From NCBI GenBank assembly GCA_018139225.1, contig JAGSNX010000005.1, positions 186,001 through 250,000 of the forward strand: 64,000 nucleotides of DNA, written 5' to 3'. This DNA is from Microvirga sp. SRT01 (GTDB lineage: Bacteria > Pseudomonadota > Alphaproteobacteria > Sphingomonadales > Sphingomonadaceae). How positions within the stretch are numbered: the first letter of the stretch is position 1; each line of letters opens with the position of its first letter. Made by a program: the position numbers and the translations under genes. Below, piece after piece: positions 52,828 through 62,818 of this stretch. Below the pieces are notes generated by a model. That model was not told where the DNA came from, ran no database searches, and worked only from the letters and a program-made list of their open reading frames with translations.

Positions 52828-54159
52828 GTGCCGAACACCCCTACCCCGCCCTCGACCCCTACCGAAGCCGACCTGACCGGCGTCGAAGCGCGGATCAGCC
52901 CCAAGGCCGAGGTCGAGGCGATCGGCGGCCGCAAGCTGAAGCCATCGACGCTGATGATGGGGCATGGCTATGACCCCGCGCTGTCCGAAGGCGCACTGAA
53001 GCCGCCGATCTTCCTGACCTCCACCTTCGTCTTCCCCAACGCCGCCGCCGGCAAGCGTCATTTCGAGGGCGTGACCGGCAAGCGGCCGGGCGGTGCCGAG
53101 GGGCTGGTCTATTCGCGCTTCAACGGCCCCAACCAGGAAATCCTGGAGGACCGGCTGGGCGTTTGGGAAGAGGCGGAGGACGCGCTGGCGTTTTCCAGCG
53201 GCATGTCCGCGATCGCGACGCTGTTTCTGGCCATGACCAAGCCGGGTGACACGATCGTCCATTCCGGGCCGCTGTATGCCGCGACCGAGACGCTGATCGG
53301 CCGCATCCTCGGCAAGTTCGGGGTCAAGTGGCTCGACTTCCCGGCAGGCGCGACGCGCGAGGAGATCGACCGCGTGCTGGAGGAGGCCGCGACCGGCAAC
53401 GTCGCGCTGATCTATCTCGAAAGCCCGGCGAACCCGACCAACGCGCTGGTCGACGTGCAGGCGGTGGCCGCCAGCCGCGATGCGATCTTCGCCGACAAGT
53501 CAGAGAAGCCGCCGATCGCGATCGATAATACCTTCCTCGGGCCGCTGTGGCATCAGCCGCTGAAGCACGGCGCGGACATCGTGGTGTATTCTCTCACCAA
53601 ATATGCCGGCGGCCACAGCGATCTGGTCGCGGGCGGCGTGCTGGGCAAGAAGGAGCAGATCAACACGATCCGCGCGATGCGCAACACGATCGGCACGATC
53701 TGCGACCCGAACACCGCCTGGATGCTGCTGCGGTCGCTGGAGACGCTGGAACTGCGGATGAGCCGCGCGGGCGAGAACGCGGCCAAGGTCTGCGCCTTCC
53801 TGCGCCAGCATCCGAAGGTCGACAGCATGAGCTATCTCGGCTTCATCGAGGATGCGCGGCAGAAGGATATCTTCGACCGGCATTGCTCGGGTGCGGGATC
53901 TACCTTCTCGTTGCTGGTGAAGGGCGGCGAGGCGGAGGCGTTCCGGTTCCTCGACGCGCTCCGGATCGCGAAGCTGGCGGTGTCGCTGGGGGGGACCGAG
54001 ACGCTGGCGAGCCACCCGGCGGCGATGACGCACCTGTCGGTGCCGGACGCGCGCAAGCAGGCGCTGGGGATCACCGACAACCTCGTCCGCATCTCGATCG
54101 GGGTCGAGGACGCGGACGATCTGATCGCCGACTTCGATCAGGCGCTGGCGGCGATCTGA
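52828..54159 (+). CDS. Cystathionine gamma-synthase/methionine gamma-lyase family PLP enzyme
   Basis: 443 aa from GTG 52828, with AAAGGAGA upstream. The fold-type I PLP motif is VVYSLTKYAGGHSDLVAG with the Schiff-base lysine. YSRFNGPNQEILEDRLGVWE, SSGMSAIATLFLAM, YLESPANPTNALVD and SLGGTETLASHPAAMTH are present. An N-terminal extension of about 35 residues is longer than in the classical enzymes. It acts in methionine/cysteine interconversion; synthase and lyase cannot be separated by eye. CCTT at about 52807-52810 could pair with the AAGG of the ribosome-binding site. Confidence 0.88.
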   Translation: MPNTPTPPSTPTEADLTGVEARISPKAEVEAIGGRKLKPSTLMMGHGYDPALSEGALKPPIFLTSTFVFPNAAAGKRHFEGVTGKRPGGAEGLVYSRFNGPNQEILEDRLGVWEEAEDALAFSSGMSAIATLFLAMTKPGDTIVHSGPLYAATETLIGRILGKFGVKWLDFPAGATREEIDRVLEEAATGNVALIYLESPANPTNALVDVQAVAASRDAIFADKSEKPPIAIDNTFLGPLWHQPLKHGADIVVYSLTKYAGGHSDLVAGGVLGKKEQINTIRAMRNTIGTICDPNTAWMLLRSLETLELRMSRAGENAAKVCAFLRQHPKVDSMSYLGFIEDARQKDIFDRHCSGAGSTFSLLVKGGEAEAFRFLDALRIAKLAVSLGGTETLASHPAAMTHLSVPDARKQALGITDNLVRISIGVEDADDLIADFDQALAAI

Positions 54160-54165
54160 TCTGCG

Positions 54166-54197
54166 CGTCTCCCTTCCCTTGCAGGGGGAGGGAGACG
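54166..54197. terminator. Stem-loop between convergent genes
   Basis: CGTCTCCC/GGGAGACG with further TTCCC/GGGGA pairing around TTGCAG. It lies between the PLP enzyme stop (54159) and the GH125 stop (54204). Confidence 0.7.
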
Positions 54198-54203
54198 TCC
54201 GCG

Positions 54204-55625
54204 TCACCCCAACAACTGCGGTCGTGTCGTCGCAAGATGCACGATCAACTGCCCGAACAGCCCGTTCGCCCAGGCGAACCAGCTGCGCGTGAAGGTCTTC
54301 GGATCGTCCTGATCGAACGATTCGTGCATGAAGCCCGTACCGCCATGCGTCGCCTTCAGCACCGCCAGGCATCGCCGGATCGTCGCATCGTCGGTAGCGG
54401 AAAAAGCGCGCATGATGATCGACATGGGCCAGATCTGCCCCTCGCCGACATGCGGCCCGCCGATCCCCTCTCCCGCCTTGCCGCGGAAGAACCACGGGTT
54501 CGCGTCGCTCCACGCCGCCGCTGCGGTCGCGCGCCACAGCGGCTCATCGGCGCGGACGCAGCCGAGGAACGCCAGCCCGGACAGCGACGGCACGTTGGCG
54601 TCGTCCATGAATGCCGCGTTTCCGAACCCGTCGACCTCGTACGCCCACACCCTGCGCCCGTCGCGCAGCGTCATCGTGCCGTATTCGCGCAGCGCCCGCT
54701 CGACCTCGTCCGCCAACGCGCTCGCGTCCGCCGCCAGCCCAGCATCCTGCCGCGCTCCCTGCGCCACCACCGCCAGTTCGCGCAGCGTCGTCACCGCGAA
54801 CACATTGGACGGGATCAGGAACGGATAGGTGCAGGCGTCGTCGGACGGGCGGAAGCCGGAATGGATCAGCCCGACCTTGCGGGTCGGCGCGCCGTACCCG
54901 GCCTGTAGCGTCTCGCTCGGCTGCGGCGCACTGCGCTGGAACCGGTACGGCCCCGGTCCGTCCTTGCGCTGCTGCTCGCGAAACGTGCGGACGATCGCCC
55001 GCGCGCTCTGTGCCCAGGTTGCGTCGAAGGGTCGCGGATCGCGCGTCGTCGACCAGTAATCATGCGCCAGCCGCATCGCATAGCAGAGCGAGTCGACCTC
55101 CCATTTGCGCTCGCCGACGCCCGGCTTCATGTCGGTCCGGTCCGACTGCGACCATTCCAGATCGCTCTTCGCGGTCGGATCTTCCATGAACGCGTTGGCG
55201 TAGGGATCGATCAGGATCGACCGCGCCTGCCGTGCGATCAGGCCGCGGAACAGCTCCTTCAGCTTCGGATCGGTTTTGACGAGGTGCAGATAGGGCCGCA
55301 CCTGCGCCGCGGAGTCGCGCAGCCACAGGCACGGGATGTCGCCGGTGATGACGAACGCGTCGGGCTTGCCGTCGACGACGACGCCCATCTTCACCGTCGT
55401 GTCGAGCGTGTTCGGATAGCAATTCTCGAACATCCAGCGCAGCTCGGGATCGCCGATGCGCCGGCCGACGCGCACGATTTCGCGCTCCACCGCCGGGCTG
55501 ACGAAGCGGCGGTCCTTCGGTGCCGGGCGCTGGCTCGTCAGCGGCGCGTCGGCCGCCCAGCCCACACGCGGCATCGCGGCCAGCAGCCCGCCCGTCGCCA
55601 TCACCGCCCGCCGCGTTATCGTCAT
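54204..55625 (-). CDS. GH125 exo-alpha-1,6-mannosidase, Tat-exported
   Basis: A 473-aa member of the DUF1237/GH125 family. The leader is Tat-like (TITRRAVMATGGLLAAMP). Family motifs are ELRWMFENCYPNTLDTTVKM, ITGDIPCLWLRDSAAQVRPY with the acid catalyst region, KWEVDSLCYAMRLA, GFRPSDDACTYPFLIPSN and FMHESFDQDDPKTFTRSWFAW. GH125 enzymes are metal-independent and remove alpha-1,6-linked mannose. It lies 115 bases downstream of the GH3 gene on the same strand, so the two are probably co-expressed. Confidence 0.92.
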   Translation of the reverse strand: MTITRRAVMATGGLLAAMPRVGWAADAPLTSQRPAPKDRRFVSPAVEREIVRVGRRIGDPELRWMFENCYPNTLDTTVKMGVVVDGKPDAFVITGDIPCLWLRDSAAQVRPYLHLVKTDPKLKELFRGLIARQARSILIDPYANAFMEDPTAKSDLEWSQSDRTDMKPGVGERKWEVDSLCYAMRLAHDYWSTTRDPRPFDATWAQSARAIVRTFREQQRKDGPGPYRFQRSAPQPSETLQAGYGAPTRKVGLIHSGFRPSDDACTYPFLIPSNVFAVTTLRELAVVAQGARQDAGLAADASALADEVERALREYGTMTLRDGRRVWAYEVDGFGNAAFMDDANVPSLSGLAFLGCVRADEPLWRATAAAAWSDANPWFFRGKAGEGIGGPHVGEGQIWPMSIIMRAFSATDDATIRRCLAVLKATHGGTGFMHESFDQDDPKTFTRSWFAWANGLFGQLIVHLATTRPQLLG

Positions 55626-55740
55626 CGTTACCGCCCTTCGATTGCGAAAGGCTCCATCACCCTTCGCGCCCGAAAAGCCCAGCCCGGTGGAGCGATTCCG
55701 TCATTGCGAGCGCCGCGACGGCTTGAGGTCGCCCCCTACC

Positions 55741-58206
55741 TCACGAACACGGCAGCACCCGGTCCGCGCTCGTCCCCAGCGCGACCCGCGCCAGCGAGAA
55801 GGTCATGCGCCCCGTCGTCCGGATCACGAACGGCCGCGTTACGTCGGTCATCGTGCCGAAGCACTTCAACGGAACACCCACCGTCAGCCATTTGCCCACC
55901 GGCAGCGTCTTCGGCAGCGCCGCCCCGCCCTTGCACCCACCGCCGCAGTCGGCGACGATCCGCGCGTCGGCGGCGGGGGCGGTGTCGAAGCGGATCGTCG
56001 CGACCGTCATCACGTCGCCGTTCGCCTCCCGCGTCAGGTCGCGCGAGCCGGCCGGGCTCAGCGACACTTCCGTCACGCCACCGCCGCGCAGCGCGAACTC
56101 GCGGCCACCCTCCTGCACGCGCGCATCGACGGCGCGCACCGTGACGCGTCCGCCAAGCGCCGCCAGCGGCACGCTCGTCACCCGCGTCTGGTCCGCAGCA
56201 CCGTCGCTGACGTGCAGCGACCAGGCCGCGGACGGGACACCGTCGGCGAAGAACACGCCGCCGTCGTCGACCGCCGCTACCCCGGAGTCCTCGGACACCG
56301 GCGTCCACGCGCCCGCTCGCTCACGCCCGGTCATGCCATAGCCGAGCGGGTACAGGACCGGGCCGTCCGCCTTTGCCGACATCGGCCACGGCATCGACAG
56401 CCGGCCGGTGAATCCCGCAGAAGACGAGAACAGCCGATCCGCCACGCCCCCGCCCTCGCTGCCCGGCAACCATGCGACGACGAACGCGTCGGCGGTGTTC
56501 AGCTCCTCGCCGGTGAACAGCGGTCGGCCGGTCAGCATCACCGCGACCACAGGAATGCCCTGCGCCTTCAGCCGCTTCATCGTCGCGAGGGGTCCGACCT
56601 GATCGCTGCGCAACTGCAGCGTCTTCAGGTCGCCCTGAAACTCCGCATAGGGCGTTTCGCCGAATACGACGATCGCAGCATCGGGCCTGGTGGTGAATTT
56701 GCCGTCCGGCGCGAGCTGGGCCTTGCCGCCCGCCTTCTTCACCGCGGCGTCGATGCCGCCCCAGATCGACGTCGCACCGGGGAAGTTGGCGTTGGTCAGG
56801 CCGGTGCCCTGCCACGTCAGCGTCCACCCGCCCGACTGGCGCGCGATGTCGTCCGCACCGTCGCCCGCGACCAGGATGCTGGCACCCGGCTTCAGCGGCA
56901 GCACGCCCTGGTTCTTCAGCAGCACCAGCGACTTGCCGACCGCTTCGCGTGCGATCGCGCGATGCTCCGGCGCGCCGAGCAGCTTATACTGTCCCGACAG
57001 TGGCCGCGACGACGGTCTGCCCGCCTCGAACAGCCCCAGCCGCATCTTCACGCGCAAGATGCGCGCGACCGCATCGTCCAGCCGCGCGGCGGGAACGACG
57101 CCCGATTTCGCCTGCGCGAGCAGCGAATTGTACAGCGGCTTCCAGCTGTCCGGCGCCATGTACATGTCAACGCCGGCGAGCAGTGCCTGCGGACAACTGG
57201 CGTTGGTGCAGCCGGCGACCTGCCCGTGCGCGTTCCAGTCGGTGACGACGAAGCCGCCGAAGCCCATCCGGCCTTTCAGCACGTCGGTGACCAAGCCCTT
57301 GTTCCCGGCCATCTTCACGCCCTGCCAGCTCGAGAAGCTGGTCATGACCGTGCCCACGCCGGCGCGGATCACCGGGCCGTAGGGGGCACCGTGGATGTCG
57401 CGGAGCTGCGCCTCGGTGATCTTCGCATCGCCCTGATCGCGGCCCTCGAACGTGCCGCCGTCCGCCAGGAAATGCTTGGTGCTGGCGAGCACGTATGGCC
57501 CCTTGAGCATCGGCTTGCCGTTCACCGGCCCCTGCAATCCCAGCACCATGCGGTCGGCATAGCGCGCCACCAGCGCCGGGTCGGACGAGTAACCCTCATA
57601 GGTGCGCCCCCAGCGTGCGTCCTGCGGCACGGTGATCGTCGGCGCGAAGGTCCACTCCTGCCCGGTGACACGGATTTCCGCCGCGGTCGCCGCCCCGATG
57701 CGCTGGATCAGGTCCGGATCGTTCGCCGCGCCCAGCCCGACATTGTGCGGGAACAGCGTCGCGCCGACGATGTTGCTGTGCCCGTGCACCGCATCCGTGC
57801 CCCAGATCAGCGGGATGCCGACGCCACCACCGCTACGATCCGTCGACGCGGCGTAGAACGCGTCCGCCAGTTCCAGCCACTTCGGTGCCGGTGCCAGATC
57901 GTCGCCATACGGACCGGAATTGCCGCCGTTCAGCACCGAGCCCAAATGATAGCGCTTCACGTCCTCGGGCGTGACGCTGGCGATGTCGGCCTGGATCACC
58001 TGCCCGACCTTCTCCTCGACGGTCATCCGGGCGAGCAGGTCGGCGATGCGGCGTTCCGCCGCGGCGTCGGTGCGCACCGGCCAAGCGATCCTGGGCCACG
58101 CCTCCGGGTGGACGATGCCGTTCTGCGCCGCCACCAGGCCCGGCGACACGATCGCGGTCGCGCACGCCAGCATTGCAACGATAGGCAACGCGCCTGACCT
58201 CATCAT
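55741..58206 (-). CDS. GH3 family beta-glucosidase, secreted
   Basis: 821 aa from the tandem ATGs 58206/58203, with AGGAGGGG immediately upstream; a longer start at 58245 is less likely. The signal peptide ends about GLVAAQ. Domain order is GH3 N-terminal barrel (ARMTVEEKVGQVIQADIAS, GGGVGIPLIWGTDAVHGHSN, ASTKHFLADGGT), the nucleophile aspartate in FGGFVVTDWNAHGQ, GH3 C-terminal domain (KSLVLLKNQGVLPLKPG), then a beta-rich C-terminal extension. It resembles exo-1,3/1,4-beta-glucosidase. A LacI-type operator lies 45 bases upstream. Confidence 0.94.
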   Translation of the reverse strand: MMRSGALPIVAMLACATAIVSPGLVAAQNGIVHPEAWPRIAWPVRTDAAAERRIADLLARMTVEEKVGQVIQADIASVTPEDVKRYHLGSVLNGGNSGPYGDDLAPAPKWLELADAFYAASTDRSGGGVGIPLIWGTDAVHGHSNIVGATLFPHNVGLGAANDPDLIQRIGAATAAEIRVTGQEWTFAPTITVPQDARWGRTYEGYSSDPALVARYADRMVLGLQGPVNGKPMLKGPYVLASTKHFLADGGTFEGRDQGDAKITEAQLRDIHGAPYGPVIRAGVGTVMTSFSSWQGVKMAGNKGLVTDVLKGRMGFGGFVVTDWNAHGQVAGCTNASCPQALLAGVDMYMAPDSWKPLYNSLLAQAKSGVVPAARLDDAVARILRVKMRLGLFEAGRPSSRPLSGQYKLLGAPEHRAIAREAVGKSLVLLKNQGVLPLKPGASILVAGDGADDIARQSGGWTLTWQGTGLTNANFPGATSIWGGIDAAVKKAGGKAQLAPDGKFTTRPDAAIVVFGETPYAEFQGDLKTLQLRSDQVGPLATMKRLKAQGIPVVAVMLTGRPLFTGEELNTADAFVVAWLPGSEGGGVADRLFSSSAGFTGRLSMPWPMSAKADGPVLYPLGYGMTGRERAGAWTPVSEDSGVAAVDDGGVFFADGVPSAAWSLHVSDGAADQTRVTSVPLAALGGRVTVRAVDARVQEGGREFALRGGGVTEVSLSPAGSRDLTREANGDVMTVATIRFDTAPAADARIVADCGGGCKGGAALPKTLPVGKWLTVGVPLKCFGTMTDVTRPFVIRTTGRMTFSLARVALGTSADRVLPCS

Positions 58207-58250
58207 CCCCTCCTGTAGCTCTATGGCTCGCGAACGATCCAGCACACCTG

Positions 58251-58264
58251 TGTCAACGTTGTCA
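58251..58264. promoter_or_regulatory. LacI-family operator in front of GH3
   Basis: TGTCAACGTTGTCA is an inverted repeat with one mismatched pair and a central CG, the usual LacI-family form. It stands between the lacI-like stop (58287) and the GH3 start. Confidence 0.65.
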
Positions 58265-58286
58265 ACGTCGGACAGACCGGCGAGCT

Positions 58287-59315
58287 TCAGGAGCGTGGCG
58301 GTGCGGCGGTCGATGCCCGGATCAGCAAGTCGTGGGGATGATCGTGCCGCAGCAGGGGCGGACGATCTTCCAGCTGGGCGATGACCATGTCCGTCGCTTC
58401 CCGTGCCATTTCGAAGACCGGCTGGCGAACGGTGGTGAGCGGGGGCCAGCAGATCCGGGAGATTTCGGAATCGTCGAAGCCGACCAGCGTCAGGTCGTCG
58501 GGAACCGTCAGCCCCCGCTCGCGCGCCGCGAGCAGTGCTCCGACCGCCATGTCGTCGTTCTGCGCGAGAATGGCCGTTGGCGCTTCGGCCCGCGCCAGCA
58601 GGCGTTCGGCCGCGGCATGGCCACTCTCCCGCGTGAAATCGCCCTGCTCGACCAAATCGAGCCGCATCGGCAGTCCCGCTGCGTAGAATGCCTGACTATA
58701 GCCCATCGTCCGCGCCTCACTGGCAGCGTGCGACGCATGTCCCTTGATGATGCCGATCGTACGATGACCGAGCTCGATCACATGGGTCGCGATCTCTCGC
58801 GCCGCCGTGATGTCGTCGACGATATTGCTCGGTGCCAATTCGATCGCGCGCGACGGCCCGATGCGCGCACACGCGATCCCGGCAGACGCCAGATCGTTCA
58901 GGATGCGCAGATCGTCGGCAGCAGGCGGTGCGAGAACGACGCCGTCCAGCCCCGCCGATCGCAGCAATCCCGCGACCTCGCCGCTGCGTTCGATGATCGA
59001 CGCGATCGGAAACACCACCAGGCGGTAGGGCGTGTCCGCCAGTCGGGTGAGCATGCCGCGCTGAAGTTCGACCACGTAACTCGCCGAAGGATTCTCATAG
59101 ACGAGCCCGAGCAGCATCGACCGCTGCCGCACCAGGGCACGGGCGAGCATGTTGGGATGGTAATGCAGGCTCGCCGCCGCATCGCGGACACGCTGCTGAA
59201 CCGCAGGACTGACATGCGGCTCTCCGTTCAGGACACGCGACACCGTCTTGGCGGACACTCCCGCGTGCCGGCCCACATCGATGATCGTTGCCCGTCGGCG
59301 CGCCTTTTCCAACAC
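58287..59315 (-). CDS. LacI-family transcriptional regulator
   Basis: 342 aa from GTG 59315, with GAGGA upstream. The helix-turn-helix ATIIDVGRHAGVSAKTVSRV with hinge LHYHPNMLARALVRQRS is canonical, followed by a periplasmic-binding-type effector domain (LLGLVYENPSASYVVELQRG, GIIKGHASHAASEARTMGYS, VPDDLTLVGFDDSEISRICW). It probably senses a sugar from the glycan handled by the GH3 and GH125 enzymes. It lies upstream of GH3 on the same strand, with its own operator between them. Confidence 0.94.
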   Translation of the reverse strand: MLEKARRRATIIDVGRHAGVSAKTVSRVLNGEPHVSPAVQQRVRDAAASLHYHPNMLARALVRQRSMLLGLVYENPSASYVVELQRGMLTRLADTPYRLVVFPIASIIERSGEVAGLLRSAGLDGVVLAPPAADDLRILNDLASAGIACARIGPSRAIELAPSNIVDDITAAREIATHVIELGHRTIGIIKGHASHAASEARTMGYSQAFYAAGLPMRLDLVEQGDFTRESGHAAAERLLARAEAPTAILAQNDDMAVGALLAARERGLTVPDDLTLVGFDDSEISRICWPPLTTVRQPVFEMAREATDMVIAQLEDRPPLLRHDHPHDLLIRASTAAPPRS

Positions 59316-59725
59316 GTGTCCTCGTTAAATGCGGTGGCTGTCGACGATCGGTCGACGGCGGTCAGGGGGTTATCACGGCGTGTCCTGCCGTTGATAACGT
59401 ACGACAACGGCGCGGGGCTACCGCAGGTGAATAGGAAGGCTGGGTCGAAATTAGTGCCAAGCAGCGGTGCCGCATGGCCAAGTTGAACGATTGCTGCCTC
59501 ACAATGACAGTTTGCGATCGTCACCGCAAATGTCCGACCAAACCGCGCCCGGCACGGGAATTACGAGCGGCCAAGTCCCGCGCCATTGCCGCCCATGAGG
59601 ATGTTTGCCGTCGCCGGACCGCCCTAGAAATCACAAAAATACGAGTGCGTTGACCGCGCGCTTCCGAAGGCATATCCATAAGCGAATCATATACGATACG
59701 ATATGTGATCATAAAGGGGAGTGAT
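59316..59725. other. Divergent regulatory region, lacI-like gene and TonB receptor
   Basis: About 410 bases without a gene. It contains the ATCATATACGAT site at 59686-59697 and must hold the promoters of both divergent genes. Confidence 0.5.
59686..59697. promoter_or_regulatory. One-mismatch copy of the ATCATATAGGAT motif
   Basis: ATCATATACGAT, 29-40 bases before the receptor ATG. An overlapping opposite half, reading ATCACATATCGTAT on the minus strand, follows at once, so two protein units could bind side by side. Confidence 0.45.
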
Positions 59726-62700
59726 ATGCGAAAGGGACTGAACCACAGGATCATTGCGTCCGGTGCCGCTCTGGCATTGGCGTTGATGTGGAGCGAAGCC
59801 GCACTGGCGCAGGCCGGTGCCCCACAGGCGACCACGCCACCCACACCGGCAGCGGACGAGCAGGCGGAGGAGGATCGCCCCGCCGTCGCGACCCCCGTCG
59901 TCAATCCGCAGGACACCGCGGACGGCGGCGGCGCCGACATCATCGTCACCGGCAGCGCCATCCGCGGCGTCGCGCCGATCGGCTCCAACCTCGTCTCGGT
60001 CGGGCTGGAAACGATCGAGAAGACAGCACCCGTCAACGCCTCGCAACTCGTCAACACCGTGCCCGCGATCTCGACCGCGGGCTCCGTGTCGCAGGGCGAG
60101 AACGGCTTCTCCTACTACGCACCGCAGATCCACAGCCTGGCGGGATCGTCCTCGAACACCACGCTGGTCATCGTCGACGGCTTGCGCCTGCCCGGCGGCG
60201 GCACCCAGTTCTCGCAGACCGATCCCAACATCATCCCGATCAGCGCGATCCAGCGTGTCGAGGTGCTCGCGGACGGCGCATCGTCGGTCTACGGATCGGA
60301 CGCGGTCGCGGGCGTCGTCAACTTCATCACCCGGCGCACTTTCGACGGGCTGGAAGCGAACATCCAGACCAGCTTCGCGGACAATTACCGTGACTTCCAG
60401 AGCAACTTCATCTGGGGCAAGACGTGGGAGACGGGCGGCGTCTACGTCGCCGGATCGTACAGCGACCAGTCGAAGCTGCTGAACCGGGATCGCGAATTCG
60501 CCAGCCGCGGCGATTACCGCGCGGTCGGCGGCAGCGTGAACCAGAGCTTTCAGTGCAGCCCGGCGACGATCATCGTCCCCGGCGTGTCGGGCGTATTCAC
60601 CTCTCCCGGCGCCACCACCACGGTCGCCAACACGCCCAGCAACGCGCCGTGCAACAACTCCATCTACGCGACGCTGCTGCCCGCCCAGTTCCGTGCCAAT
60701 TCGTTCGTGAAGGTCACCAACGACTTCGGCGACCGGCTGACGGTGACCGCGACGATGAACTATAATCGTCAGGAGACGCACGCCCCCAACGGACCAGGCG
60801 GGATCAGCAACGCCACGGTGTTCGGTCCGGGATCCGGCCGCGGCGGGCAGATCAATCCGTTCTTCGTCGCCCCCGCCGGCGCGCCGAACGCGACGCAGGA
60901 AAGCGTCAGCTTCCTGTTTCCCACCACCGACGGCAATTACGGCGAGACGGAGTCGCAGGCGGACTCGATCTACGCCACCGCCGTCGCCGGCTACAAGCTG
61001 ACGGAGGACTGGACGATCACGTTCAGCGACGCGTTCGGCTGGAACCGGTCGGCACTGAACACCGTCAACGGCTTCTGCACCTCCTGCGCGCTGCTGGCGC
61101 TGAACGGCACCGCGCAGCTCAGCGGCAGCACGACGGCGACCAACATCGCCGGCCAGAACGTCATCGCGCTGAACCTGCCGCTGACCACCGCCAACGCGCT
61201 CGACGTGTGGAACGGCCTCGGCACCAATCGCACGCCGGATTCCGTGATCCGGCAGCTGTACCGCGCCAACAGCGAGAACACGAACTACAACACCTTCAAC
61301 CAGGTGAAGCTGGACCTGCAAGGGTCGCTGTTCGACCTGCCCGGCGGCACGGTGAAGATCGCGGTCGGCGGCGAATATTACTGGCAGGAGCAGACGCAGA
61401 AGATCACCGGGTCGAACAACACCGGCCCGACCACCACCGGATCGAACTTCCGCGTCTACAACTACGATCGCGACATCAAGTCGGTGTACGCGGAACTCTA
61501 CATCCCGGTGATCTCGCCGGAGATGAACATCCCCTTCGCCCACCGGATCGACGTCAGCATTTCCGGCCGGTACGACAGCTACAGCGACGTCGGCGACACC
61601 AGCAACCCGAAATTCGCGGCGAACTGGGAACCGTTCGAGGGGTTCAAGCTGCGCGGCAACTATTCGCGCTCGTTCGTGGCGCCGCCGATCGGCGTGATCG
61701 GCGATCCGACGCAGGGATACCTCTACGCGTCGGGCAGCGTCGGCGTGAACGGCACGCAGATTTCCGTGCCGATCGCCAACTACCCCGATGTCGCGCAGAT
61801 CCCGGGGGTGCAGTGCGGCAGCACCACCTGCGTCATCGGCACCTCCGCCATTCAGGGTCTGCGGCGGCAGCTTGGCGGCGGCTTCACCAACGAAGTCCCG
61901 CAAAAGGGGCGGAGCTGGTCGGTCGGTGCGGATCTGTCGCCACGTTTCCTGCCGGGCTTCGTCGCGGCGGGTACGTTCTTCCACAATACCTTCATCGGTG
62001 GCGTGAGTTCGCCCAGCCCCAGCGCGATCGTCAATTCGGCGGGGCTACGGCCGCTGCTGACGATCTGCCCCACCACCTGCACCGCGGACCAGATCAATAG
62101 CTTCGCCAACATCGCGAACGGCGCGTCGATCTCCGGCGCGGTTCCGCCGCAGGTGTATTTCCTGATCGACCAGAGCTCGCGCAATGCCCTGAACCTCGTC
62201 GTGGAGGGGATCGACGGCCAGTTCAGCTATCGCACCCCGGCCACCGACATGGGCCGCTTCACGATCGGCAGCGCCTTCACCTACTTCACGAAGTTCAAGC
62301 AGAATTTCGGTGGCGGCACGACGTTCAGCATCCTCAACACGTCGGGCTACAACACCACCTTCCCCTCGGTGCAGTTCAAGAACCGTGCGCAACTGGGGTG
62401 GGAGTGGAGCGGCTTCTCCGCCGACCTGTTCTGGAACCACACCGGCGGTTATCGCAACTGGATCAGCACCTCGGTCGCGCCGATCACCGTCGATGCGGTG
62501 GGCAATCCCACCGGTGGCGGCGACAAGGTCAAGAACAACGACATCTTCGACATCCACCTGCAATATACGTTCGGTGGGGAGAACATGCTGCGCGGCTGGC
62601 AGCTGTTCGTCGACATGCAGAACATGTTCGACAAGGACCCGCCCTTCTACAACGGCAACACCAACGGCATTCTGGGCGGGGCATGGGGCTATAACGGCTT

Positions 62701-62755
62701 CGTGTCGAACCCGATCGGCCGGCTCACGACGCTGGGCCTGCGCATGAAGTTCTGA
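59726..62755 (+). CDS. TonB-dependent receptor of the glycan-use cluster
   Basis: 1009 aa from ATG 59726 ([20 protein letters not shown]), with AAGGGGAG upstream. The signal peptide ends about [19 protein letters not shown] opens the plug (about 70-81), followed by [34 protein letters not shown], and a barrel ending [15 protein letters not shown]. This type, with a long loop-rich barrel, is frequent for oligosaccharide and plant-derived substrates. Its neighbours (GH3, GH125, LacI regulator) suggest uptake of the sugars they release. A strong terminator follows 15 bases after the stop. Confidence 0.94.
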   Translation: MRKGLNHRIIASGAALALALMWSEAALAQAGAPQATTPPTPAADEQAEEDRPAVATPVVNPQDTADGGGADIIVTGSAIRGVAPIGSNLVSVGLETIEKTAPVNASQLVNTVPAISTAGSVSQGENGFSYYAPQIHSLAGSSSNTTLVIVDGLRLPGGGTQFSQTDPNIIPISAIQRVEVLADGASSVYGSDAVAGVVNFITRRTFDGLEANIQTSFADNYRDFQSNFIWGKTWETGGVYVAGSYSDQSKLLNRDREFASRGDYRAVGGSVNQSFQCSPATIIVPGVSGVFTSPGATTTVANTPSNAPCNNSIYATLLPAQFRANSFVKVTNDFGDRLTVTATMNYNRQETHAPNGPGGISNATVFGPGSGRGGQINPFFVAPAGAPNATQESVSFLFPTTDGNYGETESQADSIYATAVAGYKLTEDWTITFSDAFGWNRSALNTVNGFCTSCALLALNGTAQLSGSTTATNIAGQNVIALNLPLTTANALDVWNGLGTNRTPDSVIRQLYRANSENTNYNTFNQVKLDLQGSLFDLPGGTVKIAVGGEYYWQEQTQKITGSNNTGPTTTGSNFRVYNYDRDIKSVYAELYIPVISPEMNIPFAHRIDVSISGRYDSYSDVGDTSNPKFAANWEPFEGFKLRGNYSRSFVAPPIGVIGDPTQGYLYASGSVGVNGTQISVPIANYPDVAQIPGVQCGSTTCVIGTSAIQGLRRQLGGGFTNEVPQKGRSWSVGADLSPRFLPGFVAAGTFFHNTFIGGVSSPSPSAIVNSAGLRPLLTICPTTCTADQINSFANIANGASISGAVPPQVYFLIDQSSRNALNLVVEGIDGQFSYRTPATDMGRFTIGSAFTYFTKFKQNFGGGTTFSILNTSGYNTTFPSVQFKNRAQLGWEWSGFSADLFWNHTGGYRNWISTSVAPITVDAVGNPTGGGDKVKNNDIFDIHLQYTFGGENMLRGWQLFVDMQNMFDKDPPFYNGNTNGILGGAWGYNGFVSNPIGRLTTLGLRMKF

Positions 62756-62769
62756 AGAGCCCCCTCTGC

Positions 62770-62808
62770 CGCCCCCGCGACCATCCGGTCGCGGGGGCGG
62801 TCTTTTTG
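62770..62808. terminator. Strong rho-independent terminator
   Basis: The 14-pair stem CCGCCCCCGCGACC/GGTCGCGGGGGCGG with loop ATCC is followed by TCTTTTT. It ends the receptor transcript and separates it from the convergent cupin gene. Confidence 0.95.
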
Positions 62809-62818
62809 TATCCGGCTG

